Source: Ianthella basta (taxonomy: Eukaryota; Porifera; Demospongiae; Verongiida; Ianthellidae). Taken from it: a DNA stretch of 64,000 nt. Under the pieces are notes generated by a model that worked only from the letters and a program-made list of their open reading frames with translations, ran no database searches and was not told where the DNA came from. The stretch covers positions 1 to 64,000 of the forward strand of contig OZ025884.1 in assembly GCA_964019415.1 (NCBI GenBank), written 5' to 3'. A program made the position numbers and the translations under genes. This document shows positions 52,510 through 61,446 of this stretch, piece after piece; the stretch's first letter is position 1, and the number at the start of each line of letters is the position of its first letter.

Positions 52510-55480
52510 TTGGCAAGATATGACGAGGTAAGATTAAAGAAGATTTGGCAAGATATGACAAGGTAAGATTAAGCAAGATTAGGCAAGATATGACAAGGTA
52601 AGATTTGGCAAGATATGACAGATAAGATTAAGCAAGATTAGGCAAGATATGACATGGTAGGATTAAGAAAGATTAGGCAAGATATTACAAGGTAGGATTA
52701 AGCAAGATTAGGCAAGATATGACAAGGTAAGATTAGGCAAGATCTGGCAAGATATGACAAGGTAAGATTTGGCAAGATTTGGTAAGATATGACGGTAAAA
52801 TTAGGCAAGATTAGGCAAGATATGACAATGTAAGATTAAGCAAGATTAGGCAAGATAAGACAAGGTAAGATTTGGCAAGATATGACAAGGTAAAATTAGG
52901 CAAGATTTAGCAAGATATGACAAGGTAAGATTAGGAAAGATTTGGCAAGACATGACAAGGTAAGATTAAGCAAGATTTGGCAAGATATGACGAGGTAAGA
53001 ATAAGCAAGATTTGGCAAGATATGACAAGGTAAGATTAAGCAAGATTAGGCAAGATATGACAAGGTAAGATTAGGCTAGATCTGGCAAGATATAACATGG
53101 TAAGATTTGGCAAGATTTGGCAAGATATGACAAGGTTAAATTAGGCAATATTGGGCAAGATATGACAATGTATGATTAGGCAAGATAAGGCAAGATATGA
53201 CAAGGTAAGATTTGGCAAGATATGACAAGGTAAGATTAAGCAAGATTTGGCAAGATATGACGAAGTAAGATTAAAGAAGATTTGGCAAGATATGACAAGG
53301 TAAGATTAAGCAAGATTAGGCAAGATATGACAATGTAAGATTTGGCAAGATATGACAGGTAAGATTAAGCAAGATTAGGCAAGATATGACAAGGTAGGAT
53401 TAAGCAAGATTAGGCAAGATATCACAAGGTAAGATTAGACAAGATCTGGCAAGATATGACAAAGTAAGATTAAGCAAGATTTAACAAGATATGACAAGCT
53501 AAAATTAGGCAAGACTAGGCAAGATATGACAATGTAAGATTAGGCAAGATTAGGCAAAATGTGACAAGGTAAGATTAGGCAAGATTTGGCAAGATATGAC
53601 AAGGTAATATTAGGCAAGATTAGGCAAGATATGACGATGTAAGATTAGGCAAGATTAGGCAAGATATGACAAGGTACGATTTGGCAAGATTTGGCAAGAT
53701 ATGACAAGGTAAAATTAGGCAAGATTTGGCAATATATGACAAGGTAAGATTAAGCAAGATTTGGTAAGATATGACGAGGTAAGATTAAAGAAGATTTGGC
53801 AAGATATGACAAGGTAATATTAAGCAAGATTAGGCAAGACATGACAAGGTAAAATTTGGCAAGATATGACAGGTAAGATTAAGCAAGATTATGCAAGATA
53901 TGACAAGGTAGGATTAAGCAAGATTAGGCAAAATATGACAAGGCAAGATTAGGCAAGATCTGGCAAGATATGACAAGGTAAGATTAAGCAAGATTAGGCA
54001 AGATATGACGAGGTAAGATTAAAGAAGATTTGGCAAGATATGACAAGGTAAGATTAAGCAAGATTAGGCAAGATATGACAAGGTAAGATTTGGCAAGATA
54101 TGACAGATAAGATTAAGCAAGATTAGGCAAGATATGACATGGTAGGATTAAGAAAGATTAGGCAAGATATTACAAGGTAGGATTAAGCAAGATTAGGCAA
54201 GATATGACAAGGTAAGATTAGGCAAGATCTGGCAAGATATGACAAGGTAAGATTTGGCAAGATTTGGTAAGATATGACGGTAAAATTAGGCAAGATTAGG
54301 CAAGATATGACAATGTAAGATTAAGCAAGATTAGGCAAGATAAGACAAGGTAAGATTTGGCAAGATATGACAAGGTAAAATTAGGCAAGATTTAGCAAGA
54401 TATGACAAGGTAAGATTAGGAAAGATTTGGCAAGACATGACAAGGTAAGATTAAGCAAGATTTGGCAAGATATGACGAGGTAAGAATAAGCAAGATTTGG
54501 CAAGATATGACAAGGTAAGATTAAGCAAGATTAGGCAAGATATGACAAGGTAAGATTAGGCTAGATCTGGCAAGATATAACATGGTAAGATTTGGCAAGA
54601 TTTGGCAAGATATGACAAGGTTAAATTAGGCAATATTGGGCAAGATATGACAATGTATGATTAGGCAAGATAAGGCAAGATATGACAAGGTAAGATTTGG
54701 CAAGATATGACAAGGTAAGATTAAGCAAGATTTGGCAAGATATGACGAAGTAAGATTAAAGAAGATTTGGCAAGATATGACAAGGTAAGATTAAGCAAGA
54801 TTAGGCAAGATATGACAATGTAAGATTTGGCAAGATATGACAGGTAAGATTAAGCAAGATTAGGCAAGATATGACAAGGTAGGATTAAGCAAGATTAGGC
54901 AAGATATCACAAGGTAAGATTAGACAAGATCTGGCAAGATATGACAAAGTAAGATTAAGCAAGATTTAACAAGATATGACAAGCTAAAATTAGGCAAGAC
55001 TAGGCAAGATATGACAATGTAAGATTAGGCAAGATTAGGCAAAATGTGACAAGGTAAGATTAGGCAAGATTTGGCAAGATATGACAAGGTAATATTAGGC
55101 AAGATTAGGCAAGATATGACGATGTAAGATTAGGCAAGATTAGGCAAGATATGACAAGGTACGATTTGGCAAGATTTGGCAAGATATGACAAGGTAAAAT
55201 TAGGCAAGATTTGGCAATATATGACAAGGTAAGATTAAGCAAGATTTGGTAAGATATGACGAGGTAAGATTAAAGAAGATTTGGCAAGATATGACAAGGT
55301 AATATTAAGCAAGATTAGGCAAGACATGACAAGGTAAAATTTGGCAAGATATGACAGGTAAGATTAAGCAAGATTAGGCAAGATATGACAAGGTAGGATT
55401 AAGCAAGATTAGGCAAAATATGACAAGGCAAGATTAGGCAAGATCTGGCAAGATATGACAAGGTAAGATTAAGCAAGATT
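52510..55480. repeat. 1,485-bp tandem duplication
   Basis: GACAGATAAGATTAAGC (rare loss of GGTA) lies around 52,621 and again around 54,106. GGATTAAGCAAGATTAGGCA with a following AAATATG lies at 53,911 and 55,396. The constant offset of 1,485 bp over about 1.4 kb marks two adjacent near-identical copies. Confidence 0.87.
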
Positions 55481-57219
55481 AGGCAAGATATGACAAGGTA
55501 AGATTAGGCAAGATCTGGCAAGATATAACAAGGTAAGATTTGGCAAGATTTGGTAAGATATGAAGGTAACATTAGGCAAGATTAGGCAAGATATGACAAT
55601 GTAAGATTAAGCAAGATTAGGCAAGATAAGACAAGGTAAGATTTGGCAAGATTTGGCAAGATATGACAAGGTAAAATTAGGCAAGATTTGTCAAGATATG
55701 ACAAGGTAAGATTAGGCAAGATTTGGCAAGACTTGACAAGGTAAGATTAGGCAAGATTAGGCAAGATATGACGAGGTAAGAATAAGCAAGATTTGGCAAG
55801 ATATGACAAGGTAAGTTTGAGAAAGATTAGGCAAGATATGACAAGGTAAGATTAGGCAAGATCTGGCAAGATATAACATGGTAGGATTTGGCAAGATTTG
55901 GCAAGATATGACAAGATAAAATTAGGCAAGATTAGGCAAGATATGACAATGTATGATTAGGCAAGATTAGGCAAGATAAGACAAGGTAAGATTTGGCAAG
56001 ATATGACAAGGTAAAATTAAGCAAGATTTGGCAAGATATGACAAGATAAGATTAAGCAAGATTTGGCAAGATATTACGAGGTAAGATTAAAAAAGATGTG
56101 GCAAGATATGACAAGGTAAGATTAAGCAAGATTAGGCAAGATATGACAAGGTAAGATTTGGCAAGATATGACAGGTAAGATTAAGCAAGATTAGGCAAGA
56201 TATGACAAGGCAGGATTAAGCAAGATTAGGCAAGATATGACAAGGTAAGATTAGGCAAGATCTGGCAAGATATGACAAAGTAAGATTTGGCAAGATTTGG
56301 CAAGATATGACAAGGTGAAATTAGGCAAGATTAGGCAAGATATGACAATCTAAGATTAGGCAAGATTATGCAAAATATGAAGGTAAGATTAGGCAAGATT
56401 TGGCAAGATATGACAAGGTGAAATTAGGCAAGATTTGGCAAGATATGACAAGGTAAGATTAGGCAAGATTTGGCAAGATATGACAAGGTAAAATTTAGCA
56501 AGATTTGGCAAGATATGACGAGGTAAGATTAAGCAAGATTTGGCAAGATATGACGAGGTAAGATTAAGCAAGATTTGGCAAGATATGACAAGGTAGGATT
56601 AAGCAAGATTAGGCAAGATATGACAAGGTAAGATTAGGCAAGATTAGGCAAGATATAACATGGTAAGATATGGCAAGATTTGGCAACATATGACAAGGTA
56701 AAATTAGGTAAGATTAAGCAAGATTTGGTAAGATATGACAAGTTAAGATTAAGCAAGATTAGGCAAGATCTGGCAAGATATGACAATGTAAGATTAGGCA
56801 AGATTAGGCAAGATATGACAAGGTACGATTTGGCAAGATTTGGCAAGATATGACAAGGTAAAATTTGGCCAGATTTGACAAGATATGAGAAGGTAAGATT
56901 AAGCAAGATTTGGCATAATTTGACGAGGTAAGATTAAAGAAGATTAGGCAAGATATGACAAGGTAAGATTAAGCCAAATTAGGCAAGATATGACAAGGTA
57001 AGATTTGGCATGATATGACAGGTAAGATTAAGCAAGATTAGGCAAGATATGACAAGGTAGGATTAAGCAAGATTAGGCAAGATATGACAAGGTAAGATTA
57101 GGCAAGATTTGGCAAGATATGACAAGGTAAGATTTGGCAAGATATGACAAGGTAAAATTAGGCAAGATTTGGCAAGATATGACAATGTAAGATTACGCAA
57201 GATTAGGCAAGATATGACA

Positions 57220-57490
57220 GGCCCATATTATCCCCAGTGATGTCCCCTTTTGCCGGGAAGAGTGGCCCAAAAGTGGAATGAAAGATGGCCCACAAAATAG
57301 AAAGTGGCAAATTTTCTGTGGCCCGAATCTCAAAAGTGGCACATTTTGAAATGGGCCAAAGTGGCCCAAAATTGGCTAGGGTGGCCCGGAAATCCGCCCA
57401 GTGGCCCAAAATTGCGGCGGGGTGGCCCATTTTGACAAAACGGTGGCCCAAAACGGCCTCCGATGGACCGAAATGGGCCACTAACGATGG
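57220..57490. repeat. GGCCC-rich repeat at the array edge
   Basis: Begins where the satellite ends. Short irregular repeats of about 20-30 bp are centred on GTGGCCCAAAA (e.g. 57,340-57,480). The same core words (GTGGCCCAAAA, GGCCACTTT on the other strand) occur in the satellites at 62.3-64.0 kb, so this is probably a diverged relative. A minus-strand frame of 110 codons over it contains Gly-Leu runs and satellite codons and is not a gene. Confidence 0.75.
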
Positions 57491-57511
57491 CCCTAACCCT
57501 AACCCTAACCC
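57491..57511. repeat. Telomere-like CCCTAA tract (3.5 copies)
   Basis: (CCCTAA) repeated three and a half times without error, right after GATGGC. This is the vertebrate-type telomere repeat, shared by most non-arthropod, non-nematode animals. Orientation is C-rich on the plus strand. The tract is too short to be a functional chromosome end here and is best read as interstitial. Confidence 0.8.
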
Positions 57512-57660
57512 AAGAAAATGATCTAACTTTTCCATGTCATTGCTTACGATCAGATGCTCCTGGGAAGAGTTATAAGGTGCACAACTATTTGGGGTAGGGA
57601 GAGAAGTTACATTTAGTGTTTGCAGTGGATTTTGCTAGAGAAATTAAAGTATTGTATTTT
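57512..57660. other. Short unassigned stretch
   Basis: About 150 bp of mixed sequence between the CCCTAA tract and the AT-rich repeat. I see no reading frame, repeat or recognisable signal in it. Confidence 0.5.
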
Positions 57661-57882
57661 TAAAATCTTTTAACATGCCCAATTTTTGTATGCTTCATTT
57701 TTTTATATTTGCAAAGTTTTTGTTTCTTTTTCTTGTATTTAAAACATTTCATACATCTAAATTCTTTTGTATCTTTAAAATTTTTTGATGCTGCAAAAAT
57801 ATTTCTTCTCATCACCAAAATTTATTGTATTCTCAATAACATTTGTTAAATTTTTAGTTTCCCAAATTTTTATACGCGTTTT
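57661..57882. repeat. AT-rich degenerate repeat, left part
   Basis: T-rich sequence built from loosely repeated words such as TTTTTGTATCTTTAAAATTTT and TTTGTATTTAAAAC, with spacing of roughly 25-30 bp. It continues on the far side of the retrotransposon at 61,447, showing it was one stretch before that insertion. Confidence 0.7.
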
Positions 57883-57894
57883 TGTCTCTAAATG
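57883..57894. other. Target-site duplication of the retrotransposon, left
   Basis: TGTCTCTAAATG, followed by the T-run. The same word plus TTT is at 61,432-61,446. Because T's also start the poly(A/T) tract, the duplication is 12-15 bp. Confidence 0.9.
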
Positions 57895-57919
57895 TTTTTT
57901 TTTTTTTTTTTTTTTTTTT
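57895..57919 (-). other. Poly(A) tail of the retrotransposon
   Basis: Twenty-five T's on the plus strand, i.e. A's at the 3' end of the minus-strand element, following GTGCAGCCCG. No AATAAA or ATTAAA is visible upstream of it on the minus strand within the 3' untranslated region. Confidence 0.85.
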
Positions 57920-58201
57920 CGGGCTGCACAAAATACTAATAACAGTATACTTGTGTTAGTCATAATGTACATACGTACACCGTTACTTATGTACATACAT
58001 GCAGTATGAAGACGATAATTATACATAGGGCACACATGCGCACTGCCCAACATAAACAATTATGCATATATATTTATACAGTACATATATACAGTGTATC
58101 AGTACAATTGTAAATATATTGTAAATATATTGTTAAAGAGTATATGTGATTTGCTAAATCAAGAATAAAGTCAAGCACAATGTCAACTTGAGTTTCATTG
58201 C
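57920..58201 (-). other. 3' untranslated region of the retrotransposon
   Basis: About 280 bp between the stop codon and the poly(A). It is AT-rich, with a short imperfect tandem word TGTAAATATAT near 58,108-58,130 and several GTACATA words near 57,966-58,000. No reading frame is supported. Confidence 0.75.
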
Positions 58202-61200
58202 TCATGACAATGGAACCTGTCCCTCACTGATTGTGAGGTCCAGGGCTTCGGGATAGGTGGGGCTGGGGACGAATCCAGCAATAGATCTTGTGCCCCTCAG
58301 GCAGGTGATGGAGGATCGAAGAAGAGAGAATCCCAGGCGGCATCTGATCCACCCAATTACGTGGCTGTAGGGCTGGTCCCTTTTCCTGGCGAGCAGGGAG
58401 GCAAGGCGTTTGAAGAAGACTGTGGCTTGTCTTCCCATGCCACCGGAGGTGGAAAAGACCAGAGGTGTAAAGCTCCCACATTCAACTTCACGGACACGTT
58501 CGTCATATTGTCTTCTTTTCTCCATCTCATGTAGGCGGTAGCAGCTTTCTAGTGGGTGTTTGAGGTTAGACGGGGCGAATGGGTTGAAGACCCGTACATC
58601 AAAGAATGCCCTTTCTGACCTCTCCCAGAAGCCATTGGCGCTAATGTCCAGCCGTGCATTATCATCGGTGTTTGCTGTCCGTAGTTGAAAGCGTTCATCA
58701 TTGAGCTTTTGCAAGCCTGGCTCCAGGCAAGTGTCATAGCACACGTGAGAGAGAAGCTCAGCAGTCAGATCCCGTATCTCATTATGACGGCGGATGGGGA
58801 AAGCTCCTCTATTGCAGCTTAAGGCGTGTTCCACCGAGAATGCATTCCCACAGATGCAGTTGGTTGGTAGGAATGGTGGAGTCCAGCCGTACCTGAGGAA
58901 GACTGCATCCCTGAATGCTCTCTTATGTAAGGTAAAGCCCATGTTCTCAATGGGCAGTGCAGTCAGCCATGTGGAGGCACCTTTCTCTCCAGCAAGAGAC
59001 AAGGATCTTTGCTGGCTCGCAGTGAGGACTTCCTTCAGATCATCCAGGTCGTCATTCTGTTTCTGCCATTTCTCCCTCCTTGAGATGCTTCTCTTTTCTT
59101 TCAGCTGCTGTTGAGTTGAGGTGTTATACTGTGTGCTCTGGTTGACAATTAGGGCAGCCATGACAGATGTAATTCGATCTGACGTTTCGAAGTCACTGAG
59201 AGCTCTTGCGACAGGGTTGGATATTCCCATACCACCCATGCGGCAAGGCAAAGCAAAGATCCTTCGCTCCTCATCATTGATTTGTCTCCCTATGAGTGCA
59301 GGAATGAACAAATGTCTGATGGCATCTTCCAGGGGTTGCATCAGATCAGCCGTGTTGGGCACAGTGCGTAACAGAAAGTTCCACCTGCTGCTCAGACCCT
59401 TAGTCAGGGCTGAGTAAGCAGCATGGGGCTGGCTTTTTGCAATTTCAGAAAGCTTCTCAATCTCACTCTTCCACTTCTCCACTTTCTGCATGACATAACT
59501 CTCGACAAACGATCTGGTCCCCAAAGCCGCTCCTAGATAACGTTTCCCTTCCACTGTTACATTCACACCTGTTCCTGCAAACAGCCTTTCTGCTGCCTCA
59601 AGGTGCTCCTCCTTCACTACCAGCCATGACTTTTCTGCATTGGGATAATAGCCATATTCTGGTCCTATGGTGTTCAAGTTTGACCACCACAGCCTGATCT
59701 GATCCAACCTCCCCCCAGCAGTACCATCATCTGCAAACCATACCTGTGTTGCATCAGTGTTCAGCTTTTGGATCAGTGGGAGGATGCCCAGTGCATACAT
59801 TGGCATGGCTAAGGGATCGCCTTGAGTTGTCCCCTCTTTGGAGTAGATGACTTCTTTGCCAATGAACAGTGAGGACTGCTGACGGTACGTGTTGGTAAGA
59901 ATCCGGGCTAAAGGAGGGCAGAGGGTGTGGATGTTAATGAGGGTGGCACGTCTGTTAAGGCAGTTGAACGCATTGGAGGCATCAGCCAGTAAGACCCCTT
60001 GGTTGCCATCGTTACTGAAGACGTCTCTCATGGCATGGATTGCAGCCTCGCTTCCACATTCCTGTCCTGCACACAACTGTATATACCCGGTGGCACGCTG
60101 CACATCTTCCTTGAGGATTCCAAGAACGGCCTTCCCAATGGTTCTTCTGACAGTTTCTCCAATTCCAATGGGTCGCACGCCTGGGTTCTTGTCTAAAGCG
60201 ATCAGTCTACAGGCTGTGAAAGAAGACAAACCTTCGGGGTCCACATATTCGGTACACAGTCTTCTAGCCATCAACGCAATGTTGTTGCAGAGATCTGATG
60301 AGGCCCTGGAGAAGGACGTGCACATTCTGCGCCAGCCAGAGGCATCTATGCCAGATGGACCGGAGGAGCCCTGTATTCGCAAGATGGTCTCTCTGATGGT
60401 TTTGCCATCTAGGTTGTCGAAGATGACTGGGTGGAATGCAGCATCGTTAGGGCTCTCATCAACAATACTGTTCAGACTTGCTGGTTTTCCTTCAGGGTGC
60501 TTACTCCTAAGCTCGTCCAGTACAGTCCACTCATCTGTCTGCCCAGGGGGAGATTCTACCAGGCTGTGGGGTGACAGAGGGCCTCCGCCCTTATCCTCAG
60601 TAATGAGCTTCAGGGCGGCTTTAGTCCTCCCGCAGAACATTAAGCGAGCGAAGGCTCGCCCTGTGTCAACTCTGTCTGCATGGCCTGCATTTCTCAGTCT
60701 TAACTGGATTGCTCTTCCCTCCTGAAGTAGGCTGTCAATGTCCCCTTCCTTCCACAGGCTGAGCCTTCTTTTAAGACATAAGGCATGCTCCCTTGATTTG
60801 GACTTGGCATGGGGCTTCTGTAACATTAAGTGTGGAATGGTCATTGCAGCAGTAATGGCAATCTTCTCCATGGGCGATTTACTGCCGTACTCGCAAAATA
60901 ATCGGGACAGCTCATTTACAAACATCGTGCCAGCTTTGCCTGTCGGTACATTGAAGACATTTCTCCTCCACTTCGTGACTTCTTGGTAAGCTGCTCCTAT
61001 TCTTCGACAGAATGTCGAGCCGTCAACTGCATTTCCCCAGGTGAAACTTGGGGATCTCATTTTCTCGAAGGGAGGGAGAGTCCGAACTGAATCATTGAGA
61101 TTCGCGTCGATGTCATGCGCGTTCCGCTGGTAAACCATACCATCGTCGGGATTGGGAATGGGTACACTGTCAGTATTCGTTGAAGGTTGATCGCTGCAGA

Positions 61201-61351
61201 GGTCTTGATCATTACCTGAGGTTCTGCTCGAATCTTCGTTCTCACATCGTCCGTTTTTCGATGGGACGCATCCTGTACATTTCCTTCCATTCTTAACACA
61301 TACACACTTTATACATCTACTGCTGATATTACACGTACAGCAAGCAGGCAT
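58202..61351 (-). CDS. Reverse transcriptase / restriction-like endonuclease polyprotein (about 1,049 aa)
   Basis: Replication protein of the surrounding retrotransposon: it would nick target DNA and copy the element RNA into it. Numbered from the ATG at 61,351. A cysteine cluster lies at 4-36 (Cys 4, 5, 7, 13, 16, 18, 25, 28, 36). The reverse transcriptase core follows: DKNPGVRPIGIGE (about 387-399), motif A ADASNAFN with Asp457, motif B GTTQGDPLAMPMYAL (507-521), motif C FADD (539-542), motif D GYYPNAEKSW (567-576) and YLGAALG (605-611). A CCHC knuckle has C832, C834, H842 and C846. The restriction-like endonuclease shows RLD (900-902), FFDVRV with Asp918, and K945-x3-Y949. The frame also opens at a GTG at 61,363, but the first ATG is at 61,351; an in-frame TGA at 61,406-61,408 shows that little N-terminal sequence is missing. 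The frame is unbroken. Confidence 0.9.
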   Translation of the reverse strand: MPACCTCNISSRCIKCVCVKNGRKCTGCVPSKNGRCENEDSSRTSGNDQDLCSDQPSTNTDSVPIPNPDDGMVYQRNAHDIDANLNDSVRTLPPFEKMRSPSFTWGNAVDGSTFCRRIGAAYQEVTKWRRNVFNVPTGKAGTMFVNELSRLFCEYGSKSPMEKIAITAAMTIPHLMLQKPHAKSKSREHALCLKRRLSLWKEGDIDSLLQEGRAIQLRLRNAGHADRVDTGRAFARLMFCGRTKAALKLITEDKGGGPLSPHSLVESPPGQTDEWTVLDELRSKHPEGKPASLNSIVDESPNDAAFHPVIFDNLDGKTIRETILRIQGSSGPSGIDASGWRRMCTSFSRASSDLCNNIALMARRLCTEYVDPEGLSSFTACRLIALDKNPGVRPIGIGETVRRTIGKAVLGILKEDVQRATGYIQLCAGQECGSEAAIHAMRDVFSNDGNQGVLLADASNAFNCLNRRATLINIHTLCPPLARILTNTYRQQSSLFIGKEVIYSKEGTTQGDPLAMPMYALGILPLIQKLNTDATQVWFADDGTAGGRLDQIRLWWSNLNTIGPEYGYYPNAEKSWLVVKEEHLEAAERLFAGTGVNVTVEGKRYLGAALGTRSFVESYVMQKVEKWKSEIEKLSEIAKSQPHAAYSALTKGLSSRWNFLLRTVPNTADLMQPLEDAIRHLFIPALIGRQINDEERRIFALPCRMGGMGISNPVARALSDFETSDRITSVMAALIVNQSTQYNTSTQQQLKEKRSISRREKWQKQNDDLDDLKEVLTASQQRSLSLAGEKGASTWLTALPIENMGFTLHKRAFRDAVFLRYGWTPPFLPTNCICGNAFSVEHALSCNRGAFPIRRHNEIRDLTAELLSHVCYDTCLEPGLQKLNDERFQLRTANTDDNARLDISANGFWERSERAFFDVRVFNPFAPSNLKHPLESCYRLHEMEKRRQYDERVREVECGSFTPLVFSTSGGMGRQATVFFKRLASLLARKRDQPYSHVIGWIRCRLGFSLLRSSITCLRGTRSIAGFVPSPTYPEALDLTISEGQVPLS

Positions 61352-61431
61352 CTTTCGTCTCACTGCTTCAATTCTGCGTAATCCGTTTCTCAGGTCTGCG
61401 CGCCATCATCCGCCATACATGCAGTCATACA
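61352..61431 (-). promoter_or_regulatory. 5' leader of the retrotransposon with upstream ATGs
   Basis: An 80-nt leader. It holds at least two short upstream frames: one from the ATG at 61,428-61,426 ending at 61,390 (12 codons), and one from the ATG at 61,409-61,407 ending at 61,368 (13 codons). It also holds a YY1-type CCGCCAT on the plus strand (61,410-61,416). Such a site near the 5' end is compatible with an internal promoter, but this is conjecture. Confidence 0.4.
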
Positions 61432-61446
61432 TGTCTCTAAATGTTT
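61432..61446. other. Target-site duplication of the retrotransposon, right
   Basis: TGTCTCTAAATGTTT, matching 57,883-57,897. It marks the 5' end of the minus-strand element at 61,431. AT-rich repeat sequence (GCATCTTTAATG) follows immediately. Confidence 0.9.

Larger units (their letters stand above)
46367..57219. repeat. 35-bp satellite array, right block
   Basis: The same satellite resumes directly after the transposon, in the same phase. The bases on the two sides of the insertion join to give the normal unit text GACAAGGTAAGATTTGG. The block therefore belongs to one array of about 54.4 kb interrupted by a later insertion. It ends abruptly at about 57,219 inside a unit (after GATATGACAG), followed by a GGCCC-rich sequence. 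Variants near 50.0-51.9 kb resemble those at the left end of the window (about 20-700, 1,510-1,800 and 4,470-5,300), so distant parts of the array share ancestry. Confidence 0.97.
57895..61431 (-). mobile_element. Non-LTR retrotransposon with restriction-like endonuclease, about 3.5 kb
   Basis: Minus-strand element with the signature of target-primed reverse transcription: a 25-nt poly(A) tail (T's at 57,895-57,919 on the plus strand), flanking 12-15-bp target duplications and no long terminal repeats. It has one large open frame, a leader of only about 80 nt and a 3' untranslated region of about 280 nt. Its moderate GC content contrasts with the AT-rich flanks. The single protein with a C-terminal restriction-like endonuclease and no N-terminal AP endonuclease fits the R2/NeSL/CRE-type group (family knowledge). 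The clade is not settled; the U2-targeting Utopia group is one candidate from memory. Frame, tail and duplications are intact, so the insertion looks recent; the 5' end could still be slightly truncated. Confidence 0.88.

Noticed and set aside
132..56906. More than a hundred minus-strand frames of 60-166 codons encoding Leu/Ile/Cys-rich repeats
   Set aside because: They are direct readings of the satellite unit, end at the repeat-encoded stop and carry no other coding signal.
1..57219. TTAGGC inside satellite units as nematode-type telomere repeat
   Set aside because: The hexamer never occurs in tandem; it is part of the 35-bp unit.
57203..57535. 110-codon minus and 78-codon plus frames over the GGCCC repeat
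   Set aside because: They run through simple repeats, the CCCTAA tract (giving Gly-Leu or Asn-Pro runs) and, on the minus strand, the satellite edge.
58060..58135. Possible AT-rich origin or promoter near ATATATTTATACAG
   Set aside because: Lies within the 3' untranslated region of the retrotransposon, with no further support than AT content.
58794..60989. Plus-strand frames up to 278 codons (59,889-60,725) opposite the reverse transcriptase
   Set aside because: The opposite strand encodes all reverse transcriptase and endonuclease motifs; these antisense frames show no family features.
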